This document shows positions 1 through 8,251 of a stretch of 64,000 nt of DNA, one piece after another. Origin of the DNA: JALEFZ01 sp038527485 (GTDB taxonomy: Bacteria; Bacteroidota; Bacteroidia; J057). The stretch's first letter is position 1. Each line of letters starts with the position of its first letter. The stretch lies in NCBI GenBank assembly GCA_038527485.1, contig JBCBFT010000006.1:45148-109147 (forward strand), in the 5' to 3' direction. The notes under the pieces were generated by a model that saw only the letters and a list, made by a program, of their open reading frames with translations, had not been told where the DNA came from and made no database searches. The translations under genes and the position numbers were made by a program.

Positions 1-167
1 GCACCGTCAAATGGGAAGAGGATGAGGAAATCTTTGCCTGTCCTTGCCACGAGGGCACCTATGACAAGCAAGGGAGGGTGATCGATGGGCCTCCACCGAG
101 ACCGTTAAACCGCTTCAAGTATGAGATTCGAGGAGAGGAAATTTGGGTCTTGAATGCGTTTGTGTAG
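1..167 (+). CDS. Rieske [2Fe-2S] protein, C-terminal fragment
   Basis: The reading frame is open from the first complete codon at base 3 to TAG at 165-167, so only the last 54 residues of the gene lie in the window. They contain CPCHEGTYD, the second Rieske cluster-binding box (C-x-C-H-x-G), followed by the PPPRPL turn typical of the bc1-type Rieske fold, and a final beta strand ending in WVLNAFV. In this family the box supplies one Cys and one His ligand of the 2Fe-2S cluster. The first box, with the other Cys/His pair, must lie outside the window. The fragment most resembles the QcrA-type subunit of the quinol:cytochrome c oxidoreductase or Alternative Complex III-linked Rieske proteins; a Rieske oxygenase ferredoxin is less likely because of the PPPRPL ending. 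It converges on the toxin-antitoxin island. Confidence 0.85.
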   Translation, partial: TVKWEEDEEIFACPCHEGTYDKQGRVIDGPPPRPLNRFKYEIRGEEIWVLNAFV

Positions 168-193
168 GGCTAGGTTATTCCTCTTTCATTTCT

Positions 194-637
194 TTAAGTA
201 CAAGAGTGTATAATTTCGGAGAAATATGAAACCCTTGATTGAACAGGGTCTCTAACTTCTCTTTTACCCGAAGCTATTAAACCCACTTTCTTTGCACGAA
301 TAATAATTCCTAAGAGCCCCGTGATGCGCACACCCATCTCTTTGGCTTGATTGCGTCCTTTCCGCTCGTCAATAATCAATAAGGAATCCTCATATTCTAA
401 AGCTAGCGCAATGGAACTGGCTTCTCCTTGATCTAGTCTAGGAATAAGAGATCTAAAAATAGCGCTATTGTAATTGTCATTAATTTTTATCCATGCGGGC
501 TGGATGATCCCTATCTCCTCCTTTACAATAGAAGTGATTTCAACAGAGGTATACATTTCCTTTAAAAGATCCAGACAATCAATCTGATTCAACCCAATTA
601 AAACACTTGCATCTGCAATCACAATTCGTTTAGGCAT
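194..637 (-). CDS. DUF3368 PIN-like toxin of a UPF0175/DUF3368 pair
   Basis: This 147-residue protein has the DUF3368 pattern, a PIN-domain-like fold. It starts with a strand carrying the first acidic residue (IADASVLIGL), has a central acidic helix (LDQGEASSIALA) and a third acidic strand (LLIIDERKGR), then the ITGLLG segment. In PIN nucleases these acidic residues bind the metal for RNA cleavage. Its start overlaps the end of the upstream UPF0175 gene by 8 bp, the usual translational coupling of a toxin to its antitoxin. Toxin identity is inferred from family and gene order; no activity can be read from sequence. Confidence 0.8.
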   Translation of the reverse strand: MPKRIVIADASVLIGLNQIDCLDLLKEMYTSVEITSIVKEEIGIIQPAWIKINDNYNSAIFRSLIPRLDQGEASSIALALEYEDSLLIIDERKGRNQAKEMGVRITGLLGIIIRAKKVGLIASGKREVRDPVQSRVSYFSEIIHSCT

Positions 638-854
638 TGGCTATATCTTCCTCAAGCTCTTCTACACTTGTTTGGAATACTGAGACATTGTAATGACCCA
701 ATATCTCAATAAATGCCCGTCTACTGATGCCTACCATCTTAGCACCTTGTCCCGAACTAATAAGCCCTTCGTCAAATAGTTTACTTGCAAACAGCATTTT
801 AAGATCAAACTCTGAAGCATGAAGGTCTGAAGGTATGTTCAAATGAATACTCAT
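630..854 (-). CDS. UPF0175 family antitoxin
   Basis: The product is about 74 residues from the ATG at 854; a TTG seven codons upstream would give a longer form but is unlikely. It shows the UPF0175 pattern: an N-terminal strand MSIHLNIPSDL, a helix with the LFASKLFDEGLIS segment, then a helix-turn-helix-like GQGAKMVGISRRAFIEILG and a short acidic tail. UPF0175 proteins are small DNA-binding antitoxins usually encoded before a DUF3368 PIN-like toxin, as here. The 8-bp overlap with the toxin gene supports co-expression and probable autoregulation. Confidence 0.8.
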   Translation of the reverse strand: MSIHLNIPSDLHASEFDLKMLFASKLFDEGLISSGQGAKMVGISRRAFIEILGHYNVSVFQTSVEELEEDIANA

Positions 855-904
855 GTAGACATCTTTAGATTGCAATAAATCCAGTGAAAAAATCCTCTCG
901 CTTT

Positions 905-935
905 AAATTTACACATTGCCTCTATAAAATCATAT
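905..935 (+). repeat. Imperfect direct repeat, copy A
   Basis: A 31-bp stretch matching 2445-2475 in the same orientation at 26 of 31 positions without gaps. The shared core reads ATTTACACATT, and both copies end in AAAATCATAT. It lies between the two toxin-antitoxin pairs. Together the copies bracket the RelE-like pair and the first Uma2 gene. Confidence 0.5.
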
Positions 936-998
936 ATCATCGTCCTAGCACCAACGAGACATTGGCGCTGGCTGAGGGGAGAGATGATAGCTATGAAT

Positions 999-1370
999 TT
1001 ATTCTTCCTTCTTATTAGAAATTGCTTCCTCGACTTCAGCAATCAATTCCTTCAAACGTTTATCTGTAATATTCTCAAATTCAGACTTATCATATATTGT
1101 TAACAAATAGATATCTGTCTCAGATTTAGTATCTGTTAGTAAAATGTCTACGTAACTAATTACACGCGCTCCTCCACGCTTACCTTTTCCTTTACTCTTT
1201 ATTGCCAGTCTAATTTTGTAAACATTTGCAGAGAGTTGAGTACCTAATCTTGGGTTGACTGTTAATTCTTCGTTCAACTTGACAAGGTCAGACTTAAGCG
1301 AAAGATACTTCTTCAATAATTTCTTAGCATCCCGTTCAAAATCAGGCGTAACAAGAATATTAACATTCAT
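999..1370 (-). CDS. RelE/ParE-family toxin
   Basis: A 123-residue protein whose layout fits the RelE/ParE/HigB superfamily. It has an N-terminal strand (NILVTPDFERDAKKLLKKY), a long helix pair with the NPRLGTQL turn, then a strand rich in basic residues (YKIRLAIKSKGKGKRGGAR), a VISYVDI strand and a C-terminal IYLLTIYDKSEF strand. RelE-type toxins cleave ribosome-bound mRNA, and ParE-type toxins poison gyrase; the sequence does not decide which. The start overlaps the preceding small gene by 11 bp, as expected for an antitoxin-first operon. Confidence 0.75.
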   Translation of the reverse strand: MNVNILVTPDFERDAKKLLKKYLSLKSDLVKLNEELTVNPRLGTQLSANVYKIRLAIKSKGKGKRGGARVISYVDILLTDTKSETDIYLLTIYDKSEFENITDKRLKELIAEVEEAISNKKEE

Positions 1371-1581
1371 CTAAAAAGTCAGTCAGCGTTTTACGGGGCA
1401 GTTCGTCTCTTTTTATCTGAAGCATTTGATTAAAGCCAGAGCTTAACTTACCTTTCAAATCTGCACTAGTCTTTAACTCTTGAATTTCTTTTAGAATTTG
1501 ATCCCATTGCTCAATAGGAACAAGGACTGCCGTCTTATTCCCTTCACTATCTGTCACATACTGCACGAGAAGATTTTCCAT
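1360..1581 (-). CDS. Antitoxin of the RelE/ParE-like pair
   Basis: A 73-residue protein starting MENLLVQYVTDSEGN, with a two-strand N-terminus followed by a helix (AVLVPIEQWDQILKEIQELK) that resembles Phd/RelB-type antitoxins. The C-terminal half is polar and probably unstructured until it binds the toxin. It ends 11 bp inside the start of the downstream RelE-like gene. Its role is inferred mainly from size, gene order and overlap. Confidence 0.7.
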   Translation of the reverse strand: MENLLVQYVTDSEGNKTAVLVPIEQWDQILKEIQELKTSADLKGKLSSGFNQMLQIKRDELPRKTLTDFLDEC

Positions 1582-1758
1582 TCCTCCTTTTCTTACTTAT
1601 AGTTTTATCCAATATACGATATATCGCTGATTTTGTGATCTCAATAAAAGGATCGTACAAATAAACAGCAGTTAAATAGACCCTAGAGTGATCCCATTCT
1701 ACAGCTCTGGATTCATCCCGAACTTAAAAATCGAGATCTGTCGAGCTACAACATCCGA

Positions 1759-2337
1759 CTACATGACATCTTGGTAGATGTCATGCATCCGAATTTGAAC
1801 CCCTATTGATTTAAGCTCAAATGTCTGTGCCAACCCTACAAATGTCCGAATCAGCCATTGATCTTCAGCAGTTTTTACAAAGGACTCTATGATCGCTTTC
1901 TCTTGATCGATCATCACATACTCATCCACACTAGCCAATGAGCGATACAACCTAAATTTGTGGGTTTGATCGTAGTTTTGAGTAGAAGGAGAAAGTACCT
2001 CAATGATCAACTTGGGGTTCTTAATTGCCTGATTGGGATTTTCCTCATCGTCAATTTTCCCACAGACGACAAAAACATCTGGATGTAAGTAGGCATTTGA
2101 GGAAGGGATGGCAACTTTTACGTCCCCACTAAACGTTTTGCAGGTGCTACCCTTTTGCTTGAGTGACTCACGAACCCAGTATAAAGTATTACTGATCAGC
2201 ATCCCGTGTTTGATCGTCCCCCCAGCCATCGCATAAATCATCCCATCCACATACTCATATCTCGTTTGTGGTTCCGCTTTCTCAAGCTGGAGATATTCTT
2301 CGAGCGTGTAGATTCTATCTAATTTACGTTCCGCCAT
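1759..2337 (-). CDS. Uma2-family (DUF820) PD-(D/E)XK nuclease-like protein
   Basis: The 192-residue protein follows the Uma2/DUF820 pattern. It opens with YTLEEYLQLE and YEYVDGMIYAM, has the acidic strand HPDVFVV, then LIIEVLSPSTQNYDQTHKFRLYRS, which supplies the E-x-K-like part of a PD-(D/E)XK fold, and the VDEYVMID strand. The family is abundant in Bacteroidota and cyanobacteria and is classed as putative endonuclease; its cellular function is not settled. It is the most upstream gene of the minus-strand island that holds the toxin-antitoxin pairs. A second, divergent Uma2 lies at 21038. Confidence 0.85.
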   Translation of the reverse strand: MAERKLDRIYTLEEYLQLEKAEPQTRYEYVDGMIYAMAGGTIKHGMLISNTLYWVRESLKQKGSTCKTFSGDVKVAIPSSNAYLHPDVFVVCGKIDDEENPNQAIKNPKLIIEVLSPSTQNYDQTHKFRLYRSLASVDEYVMIDQEKAIIESFVKTAEDQWLIRTFVGLAQTFELKSIGVQIRMHDIYQDVM

Positions 2338-2444
2338 TTTTTAAAGGATCACATCATAAGAAGGGATATCCTCAAAATATGATGAAGAATTAACCCTTAA
2401 GTAGGATAACAAATCCATTGAGAGGGTTACTGTCCCTTTGCCTC

Positions 2445-2475
2445 TAATTTACACATTACCCATACAAAATCATAT
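2445..2475 (+). repeat. Imperfect direct repeat, copy B
   Basis: The partner of the repeat at 905-935, in the same orientation. It sits in the gap between the Uma2 gene and the end of the ABC exporter gene. The spacing between copies is about 1.5 kb and holds exactly the RelE-like pair plus Uma2. It may be a remnant of insertion, or simply a repeated intergenic sequence. Confidence 0.5.
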
Positions 2476-2513
2476 GCCACTTCCCAAAGAGGAAACCATG
2501 TATGCTCCACACG

Positions 2514-4379
2514 CTACTCGCCCTCCAACTGCAACCTCAGCAGATTATTATACGCCCCGTCTTCTCTTCCTGCCAGTTCCTGATGCGTTCCTGCTTCGAT
2601 GATCTGCCCTTCATCCAGTACATAGATGCAGTCTACGTTGCGGATGGTGCTCAAGCGGTGAGCAATGATGACAGTTGTGCGACCTTCCATGAGTTTGTTG
2701 AGGGCGGACTGCACGAGGTGCTCAGACTCCGCGTCCAGCGAGCTCGTCGCCTCATCCAAGATGAGAATGGTCGGATCCTTCAGGATGGCACGTGCAATCG
2801 CGATGCGCTGCTTCTGTCCACCCGAAAGCTTCACGCCACGGTCCCCAACCAACGTGTCCAATCCCTCAGGGAAAGACTGTATGAACTCCCAAGCGTTGGC
2901 TTGCTGGGCAGCCTGGATGATCTCCTCGTCAGAAGCCCCGATGCGGCCGTAGGCGATGTTCTCGCGGATGCTCCCACCAAAGAGCATGACCTCTTGGGGC
3001 ACGACGCCCACCTGCTGGCGAAACCTGCGCAACTCGTAGGAGTCAATCGGCTTCCCATCAATGAGGAGCTGCCCTGCATTCACATCATAAAAACGAAGCA
3101 AAAGCTGCGCAATCGTGGATTTACCCGCACCCGAGTGTCCCGCCAAAGCGATTTTGCTCCCCGCTGCCACCTCTATGTTGATGCCACGCAAGACTTCAAT
3201 ATCCTCGCGGGTAGGATAAGTAAAACGTACTTCTTCAAATTGAATGTCCCCTGTAAGTTGAATCTGATCCGTTTCTGCAATCTCCACGACCTCTGCCTCT
3301 GGTTTTTCTCCTAGGATGTTCCACACGCGCTCAGAAGCACCAATACTTTTCTGCAATTGACCATAGAGATCACCCAAACCTGCAATGGACCCCCCAATGA
3401 AGACCGTCACGAGAAGGAACGTAAACATATCATCCAACTGAAGGTCTGTCCCCTCCCCTACCAGATAAGCTCCTGTCAGCATCACGACCGTGATCCCACC
3501 AAATACAGCCACAATGAGCACTACTGCAAACAATGCTCTGGCACGCGCCGCCTTAATCCCATACACAACGACTTCATCCATATGCTTACGGAACTTTACC
3601 ACCTCAAATAGCTCATTGACAAAGGACTTTACATTGCGGATCGAGTGAAGGGTTTCCTCTACGACGACATTGGCTGCAGCGAGTTCGTCTTGTGCCTTCT
3701 TGGATACCTTGCGGATATAACGCCCTACGAGCATCGCGATGATGATGGCCACAGGGAAGGTCCCTAGCATCACAAAGGTCAAAAAAGGAGAGATGATGAA
3801 TAGGTAGATCAGTCCTCCGATGAGGGTAAATATCTGGCGTAAAAACTCCGCAATCGAAACCTGTATCGTTGACTCTAGCTGCGCAATGTCTGCTGTAATC
3901 CTGCTGGTCAATTCTCCAATGCGACGCTTTTCAAAAAAAGGTACACCTAGAGAGACGAGTTTCTTGTAGACATCATTGCGAATGTCAGCCATACTTCGCT
4001 GCGTCACCTCAGCAAATAAGGTGATACGGAAAAAGGAAGCAATCGCCTGGGAGATCAAAACCCCACCGATAATGAATCCAAGGTTCCAAAATTTATCCTT
4101 CCACTCAGGATCTTTGGCCAATTCTTCTGAGAGCTTTTTCAGACTCTCTGGGTCCATAGAATTGGATACAAGTCCAAAGACTTCTTGAATCACACCCAAA
4201 AAGACAAAGGTCATCCCTGTAGAAATGACGAGAAACCCTAGGCCTCCGATGAAGTACCATTTGTAGGGAGTGACGTATTGGAAAATATTGAGTAGCTGCT
4301 TGAGCCTATCGCCGGTAATCCGTTTGCGGTCTTCCTGGTCTTCCCCTTCTGCCCTGCCACTGCCACGTCTTTTTGCCAT
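2514..4379 (-). CDS. MsbA-type ABC exporter, fused permease and ATPase
   Basis: A 621-residue half-transporter of the ABCB/MsbA type that would work as a homodimer in the inner membrane. The N-terminal part (about residues 40-350) has six predicted membrane helices and the ABC exporter domain. The nucleotide-binding domain follows: Walker A GHSGAGKST at 414-422, signature LSGGQ at 518-522, Walker B with catalytic Glu in ILILDEA near 538-544, and switch His in IIAHRLSTI at 574. The first external loop is longer than usual and charged (residues 75-97). Related proteins export lipid A, lipids or peptides; the substrate cannot be read from sequence. It is monocistronic by spacing. Confidence 0.92.
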   Translation of the reverse strand: MAKRRGSGRAEGEDQEDRKRITGDRLKQLLNIFQYVTPYKWYFIGGLGFLVISTGMTFVFLGVIQEVFGLVSNSMDPESLKKLSEELAKDPEWKDKFWNLGFIIGGVLISQAIASFFRITLFAEVTQRSMADIRNDVYKKLVSLGVPFFEKRRIGELTSRITADIAQLESTIQVSIAEFLRQIFTLIGGLIYLFIISPFLTFVMLGTFPVAIIIAMLVGRYIRKVSKKAQDELAAANVVVEETLHSIRNVKSFVNELFEVVKFRKHMDEVVVYGIKAARARALFAVVLIVAVFGGITVVMLTGAYLVGEGTDLQLDDMFTFLLVTVFIGGSIAGLGDLYGQLQKSIGASERVWNILGEKPEAEVVEIAETDQIQLTGDIQFEEVRFTYPTREDIEVLRGINIEVAAGSKIALAGHSGAGKSTIAQLLLRFYDVNAGQLLIDGKPIDSYELRRFRQQVGVVPQEVMLFGGSIRENIAYGRIGASDEEIIQAAQQANAWEFIQSFPEGLDTLVGDRGVKLSGGQKQRIAIARAILKDPTILILDEATSSLDAESEHLVQSALNKLMEGRTTVIIAHRLSTIRNVDCIYVLDEGQIIEAGTHQELAGREDGAYNNLLRLQLEGE

Positions 4380-4440
4380 GATCTATCTATTTTCTTCTTC
4401 AGTCGAATAATGAGAGAGGATATTTTCTCCTCATCAGGCA

Positions 4441-4448
4441 CAAAGTTA
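4441..4448 (-). promoter_or_regulatory. Candidate -7 promoter box for the ABC exporter
   Basis: On the minus strand this reads TAACTTTG, a match to the Bacteroidota -7 consensus TAnnTTTG, about 60 bp upstream of the exporter start. I see no good TTG -33 element at the usual distance, so the call is tentative. Confidence 0.35.
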
Positions 4449-4654
4449 ATACGCCCGCAGGAATGATACTGAGAAATATGGCTTTTGTTGTCTACCATTT
4501 CTATAAAACTTTTTATAAGACCATGAAACATAGAACATTTCCAATCTTTTGATTATTTTTTCTCTCGCATTCAAAAAATTATCATGATTTTTATCTCCCT
4601 CACACTTCCTTTTTCGTAATAACAACCTACTACGCCATCCTACGGACTGATGAT

Positions 4655-7600
4655 ATGCTGAGACGGAAACTGAGTCTTTTTCTGCTCCTTTGGGGAGGTA
4701 TGATGCTCCCTGCTTTTAGTCAAATAGATCATGCCCCTACCCACACTTCCGTCCTTCTAGAAAAGGGCATCCACTACCTATGGTACCAACAAGCTCCTTT
4801 GGCACTGCCTCTTCTCAATGAAGTCCGAACCCAATCTCCTAGTGCCCTTGCAGATATTGCGTGGATGGATGCGACGCTACAGGCACAGGATACAGTCGAT
4901 TTTTCTGGCTCTTATAAGCAGTTAGATGCGTGGGTGCTTTCGGGAAAATTCGATCAGGATACAGCAGCACTTGTATGGGCCATTTGCCTAGAAGTAGTAC
5001 TGGGCAGAAAGACAGGGCAAAACGATTCAGATTATTTGACCCTACTCAAAAGAGGGACATATCTACATTCCACACTTCCTGATCATCTACTTAAAGCCTA
5101 TCTAAACAAAAAACTAGGGGAAGCTTTCTATTTACAGGGAGCCTATGAAGAAGTACAAAAGCAAGCTTCGATACTCCCAAAGACGCACGTTGGAGATAGT
5201 GGAGACATACTCAGCCAAGTCTTACTCGCCCAAACTTGGCTTGAAACACAGTCTTTTACGGGGGGTTCTGCACGCATTCAGGCTGCGCTACAGCAAACTC
5301 GTGAACAAGCTTCGAGCTACGATCAACATGTGCTTATCCACTGGATGGAAAGTAAATGGCTGGGGAGCCACCCACTGCTTCCTATCGTTCCGATTGATAC
5401 CTTAAAAACATGGAGCCACGATCTGAGGAGCATCTATCGCACTCTACACATACAGCAAAATAGGAAGAGGGGCTTCTTAGACAAGGCCAAAAAAGATCTG
5501 GAAATCCTACGCCCTATGCTCATTCGACGACTCCCTTCTATATATGTAGAGATGGGATGTTGGACAGAGATGGCAGAATTATATCTGGATCTCGGAAAAT
5601 ATGATTCCTCTGCATGGGCTTTTGAACAAGGACAAAAGATTCTCACCCAAGGAAATTTTTCCTCTCATCTCCTACAAGCCGAACTTGATGTTCTTGCTTC
5701 ACATGTATGCTGGTTGACAGGCGACTACGAAAGAGGGGAACAAATTTTAGAACGTGCAGAAAGTATTTTACCTGAAAGGCACCCTCTTTTACCCAGGATG
5801 TTCATTCGTCAATCCTCTATCGCCCGACGCACAGGGGCCATCTCCAAGGCTGCTGGCTTGGTCCAGAAAGCCATGACATCAGCCCAGCGGCAACGGATGC
5901 GGTATCCCGATAAAGAGATTTGGGTTTCCCTTCACATTTCTTCCTCCAACATCCACATCGCGCAAGAAGCGTATGGTCCTGCCCTTGAAGATTTGAATCA
6001 AGCCAGGACCTATCTGGACTCCCTTCCCAATGGTATGCCTGCAGAACTTTCCCTTATCTATCTCAACTATGGATCGGTATACCAAAGATTGGGACAGCTA
6101 GCGCAAGGTATCGCTCATTATCAAAAAGCCTTGGACTTACTCCCAGCCTCCGTTGTCGATAGGCATCCTCAAGCTTCTTTGGCGCACAGCAATATGGCAC
6201 TGGGCTACCAGATGAAGCAGGATTTTGATCGCGCCTTTTACCATGCCAAAAAATGCTTGGAGATCGAAGAAAATGTATCTGCTGCGGGCAGTATCAGTCG
6301 AGTAGATGCCTACAACCTCGTAGGATTCTTATTTGGCGAAATAGGCCAGTTTGATTCTGCTGAAGTGTATATCATGCACGCGCTAGAAGAACTGTTTCCA
6401 AGTGTGGACGTCCATAAGGATCTATCGCAACTTGCGCATCCAGAAAACTTCCGTCTGACAGATATACGGACCATTCTTACTTGCTTTACCAAATTGGGGG
6501 AGGCGAGTATTCTGAAGGAAAATGTAGAGCCGAAAAAAGCGCGCATTCCCTACAAAATTCTTATTGCCTGGATGGACATGATCCAAACGCGGATTGGATA
6601 CGAAGATCCGATCATCAGTCTGATTGATGAGTTCTGGATGAGTTTTTATGCCCTACAATACATTGATTTTATCGTTTATCAGCAAACGGGCGATCTCTAT
6701 TACCTGGAAGAAGCCTTTGCTTATGCAGACAAAAGTAAATCGCTCTTGCTAAGGCAAGGCATTCAGACACAACAAGCCCTTTCATTTGCCTCCATTCCAG
6801 ATCAAACACTGGCTGAAGGGAGACGGCTGCTACAAGAACTCAATCGAGCTGAGCAAGACCGATTCAACGCGAGGGTCTTTCAGGGAGTTACCTCGCAAGA
6901 TCTGGAAAAAGCATGGATCAATGCCCGCACGGCTTATCAGGATTGGATTAGCTACTTAGAGCAGGCCTATCCCAAGTACTTTCAGCTCAAATATGATCAG
7001 CAATTGATCTACCCTGAGGATATTCGTGCGATGCTCCGACCTCAAACTTTGCTCATACAGTACTTCTGGATTGGAGGTCCTTTCATGGCTTACGGCTGTA
7101 CGCAGGATAGCCTGGTCATCCATATAGACAGTGTCAACGTCATGCTGGGACAGACCTTAGATGAATATCTCTCTTTGATTCACGATGGTCAATTGGCAGA
7201 AGATAAGGCTTATGATCCTGCTTTGTACCAAAAGCTTACCCAAAATGGCCACGAACTCTACCAAAAACTCTTACATCCCATCCTTTCTCAAGTGGATACG
7301 GCAAAGTATAAGGAGATTCTCATCATTCCAGATGGTCCCTTGGGCTACCTCCCCTTCAGTTTATTGATCGATCAACCCATTGATACGACGAGTGAAGTTG
7401 ACTATGCCTCTTTGCCTTATGTAGGGAAAAAACACACGATATGGCGTGAATATGGAGCTTCTCTCCTATTGCAAAATCATCAGAAAGGTGGTGCGCGCAA
7501 TTTCTATCTCGGCCTTGCGCCCAACTATCAAGTGGGCCAACCCAGTGCCCGCAACATGTCGCGTATTTTCTCGAACCGATTTGCTCCTTTGCAATACAAT

Positions 7601-8251
7601 CTCGATGAGGTCAAAAAGGCCCATCAACTCTTGGGAGGTCGTATGCTGGATGGCACTAAAGCTACCGAGTACGAGCTCAAAAAGTATATCGAGGACGCTC
7701 AGATTCTTCATTTTGCGACCCATACCTACATTGATGACAGCCTAGCTACCTTTTCTGGGCTCGTCATGGAGGAAGATCAACAACAAGAGGAAGATGGCTT
7801 CTTGAATGCTTTTGAGGTGTATAGAATGAATCTAGATGCTCGACTAGCTGTACTCAGTGCCTGCCAAACGGGATATGGAAAATGGCAAAGGGGAGAGGGC
7901 ATCATGAGTCTTGCCCGTGCATTCAAGTATGCAGGTTGTGACAACATCGTCATGTCGCTCTGGCAAGCCAACGATCAAGCAACTTCTGAGATCATGGAAC
8001 GCTTTTTTGAGCTGATCCGTTCGGGTGTTCCTCAAGCAGAGGCTTTACAAAGGGCCAAATTTGATTATCTACAAGCCCAGGATGCCCATACCTTTCCGCA
8101 TTATTGGGGGACCTTTGTATTGGTCGGCAACAATGATCCCGTACAAGTTCCCTTACTTGCATGGCCTGTAGAGCGCTGGTATCTCTTACTGGCAGGAATG
8201 TGCATCTTGTTTTTGGGATTGATTTACTTCCGCAGAAAGAAGCGCGCTTAA
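4655..8251 (+). CDS. Secreted, C-terminally anchored TPR-CHAT protease-like protein
   Basis: A 1198-residue protein with an N-terminal signal peptide (MLRRKLSLFLLLWGGMMLP, cleavage near AFSQ) and a long alpha-solenoid of tetratricopeptide-like repeats to about residue 700. It ends with a CHAT domain (about 860-1160), one membrane helix (about 1172-1190) and a basic RRKKRA tail. CHAT is a caspase-fold peptidase domain. The catalytic pair is visible as H1023 in HFATHT and C1070 in LSACQTGYG, so it should be active. The topology predicts repeats and protease domain in the periplasm, tethered to the inner membrane. A second protein of the same architecture is at 37384. Its stop codon shares TTAA with the convergent gldA stop. 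The target is unknown. Confidence 0.88.
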   Translation: MLRRKLSLFLLLWGGMMLPAFSQIDHAPTHTSVLLEKGIHYLWYQQAPLALPLLNEVRTQSPSALADIAWMDATLQAQDTVDFSGSYKQLDAWVLSGKFDQDTAALVWAICLEVVLGRKTGQNDSDYLTLLKRGTYLHSTLPDHLLKAYLNKKLGEAFYLQGAYEEVQKQASILPKTHVGDSGDILSQVLLAQTWLETQSFTGGSARIQAALQQTREQASSYDQHVLIHWMESKWLGSHPLLPIVPIDTLKTWSHDLRSIYRTLHIQQNRKRGFLDKAKKDLEILRPMLIRRLPSIYVEMGCWTEMAELYLDLGKYDSSAWAFEQGQKILTQGNFSSHLLQAELDVLASHVCWLTGDYERGEQILERAESILPERHPLLPRMFIRQSSIARRTGAISKAAGLVQKAMTSAQRQRMRYPDKEIWVSLHISSSNIHIAQEAYGPALEDLNQARTYLDSLPNGMPAELSLIYLNYGSVYQRLGQLAQGIAHYQKALDLLPASVVDRHPQASLAHSNMALGYQMKQDFDRAFYHAKKCLEIEENVSAAGSISRVDAYNLVGFLFGEIGQFDSAEVYIMHALEELFPSVDVHKDLSQLAHPENFRLTDIRTILTCFTKLGEASILKENVEPKKARIPYKILIAWMDMIQTRIGYEDPIISLIDEFWMSFYALQYIDFIVYQQTGDLYYLEEAFAYADKSKSLLLRQGIQTQQALSFASIPDQTLAEGRRLLQELNRAEQDRFNARVFQGVTSQDLEKAWINARTAYQDWISYLEQAYPKYFQLKYDQQLIYPEDIRAMLRPQTLLIQYFWIGGPFMAYGCTQDSLVIHIDSVNVMLGQTLDEYLSLIHDGQLAEDKAYDPALYQKLTQNGHELYQKLLHPILSQVDTAKYKEILIIPDGPLGYLPFSLLIDQPIDTTSEVDYASLPYVGKKHTIWREYGASLLLQNHQKGGARNFYLGLAPNYQVGQPSARNMSRIFSNRFAPLQYNLDEVKKAHQLLGGRMLDGTKATEYELKKYIEDAQILHFATHTYIDDSLATFSGLVMEEDQQQEEDGFLNAFEVYRMNLDARLAVLSACQTGYGKWQRGEGIMSLARAFKYAGCDNIVMSLWQANDQATSEIMERFFELIRSGVPQAEALQRAKFDYLQAQDAHTFPHYWGTFVLVGNNDPVQVPLLAWPVERWYLLLAGMCILFLGLIYFRRKKRA

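Noticed and set aside
851..1042. 63-codon minus-strand frame between the toxin-antitoxin pairs
   Set aside because: It overlaps both neighbouring genes and the direct repeat, and has no family likeness.
2502..3314. Plus-strand 270-codon frame inside the ABC exporter gene
   Set aside because: It is antisense to a clear ATPase domain with all motifs; composition and lack of family likeness mark it as a shadow.
8248..8251. Shared TTAA stop of the convergent TPR-CHAT and gldA genes as a regulatory site
   Set aside because: A 4-bp overlap of convergent stops is common in compact genomes and needs no special explanation.
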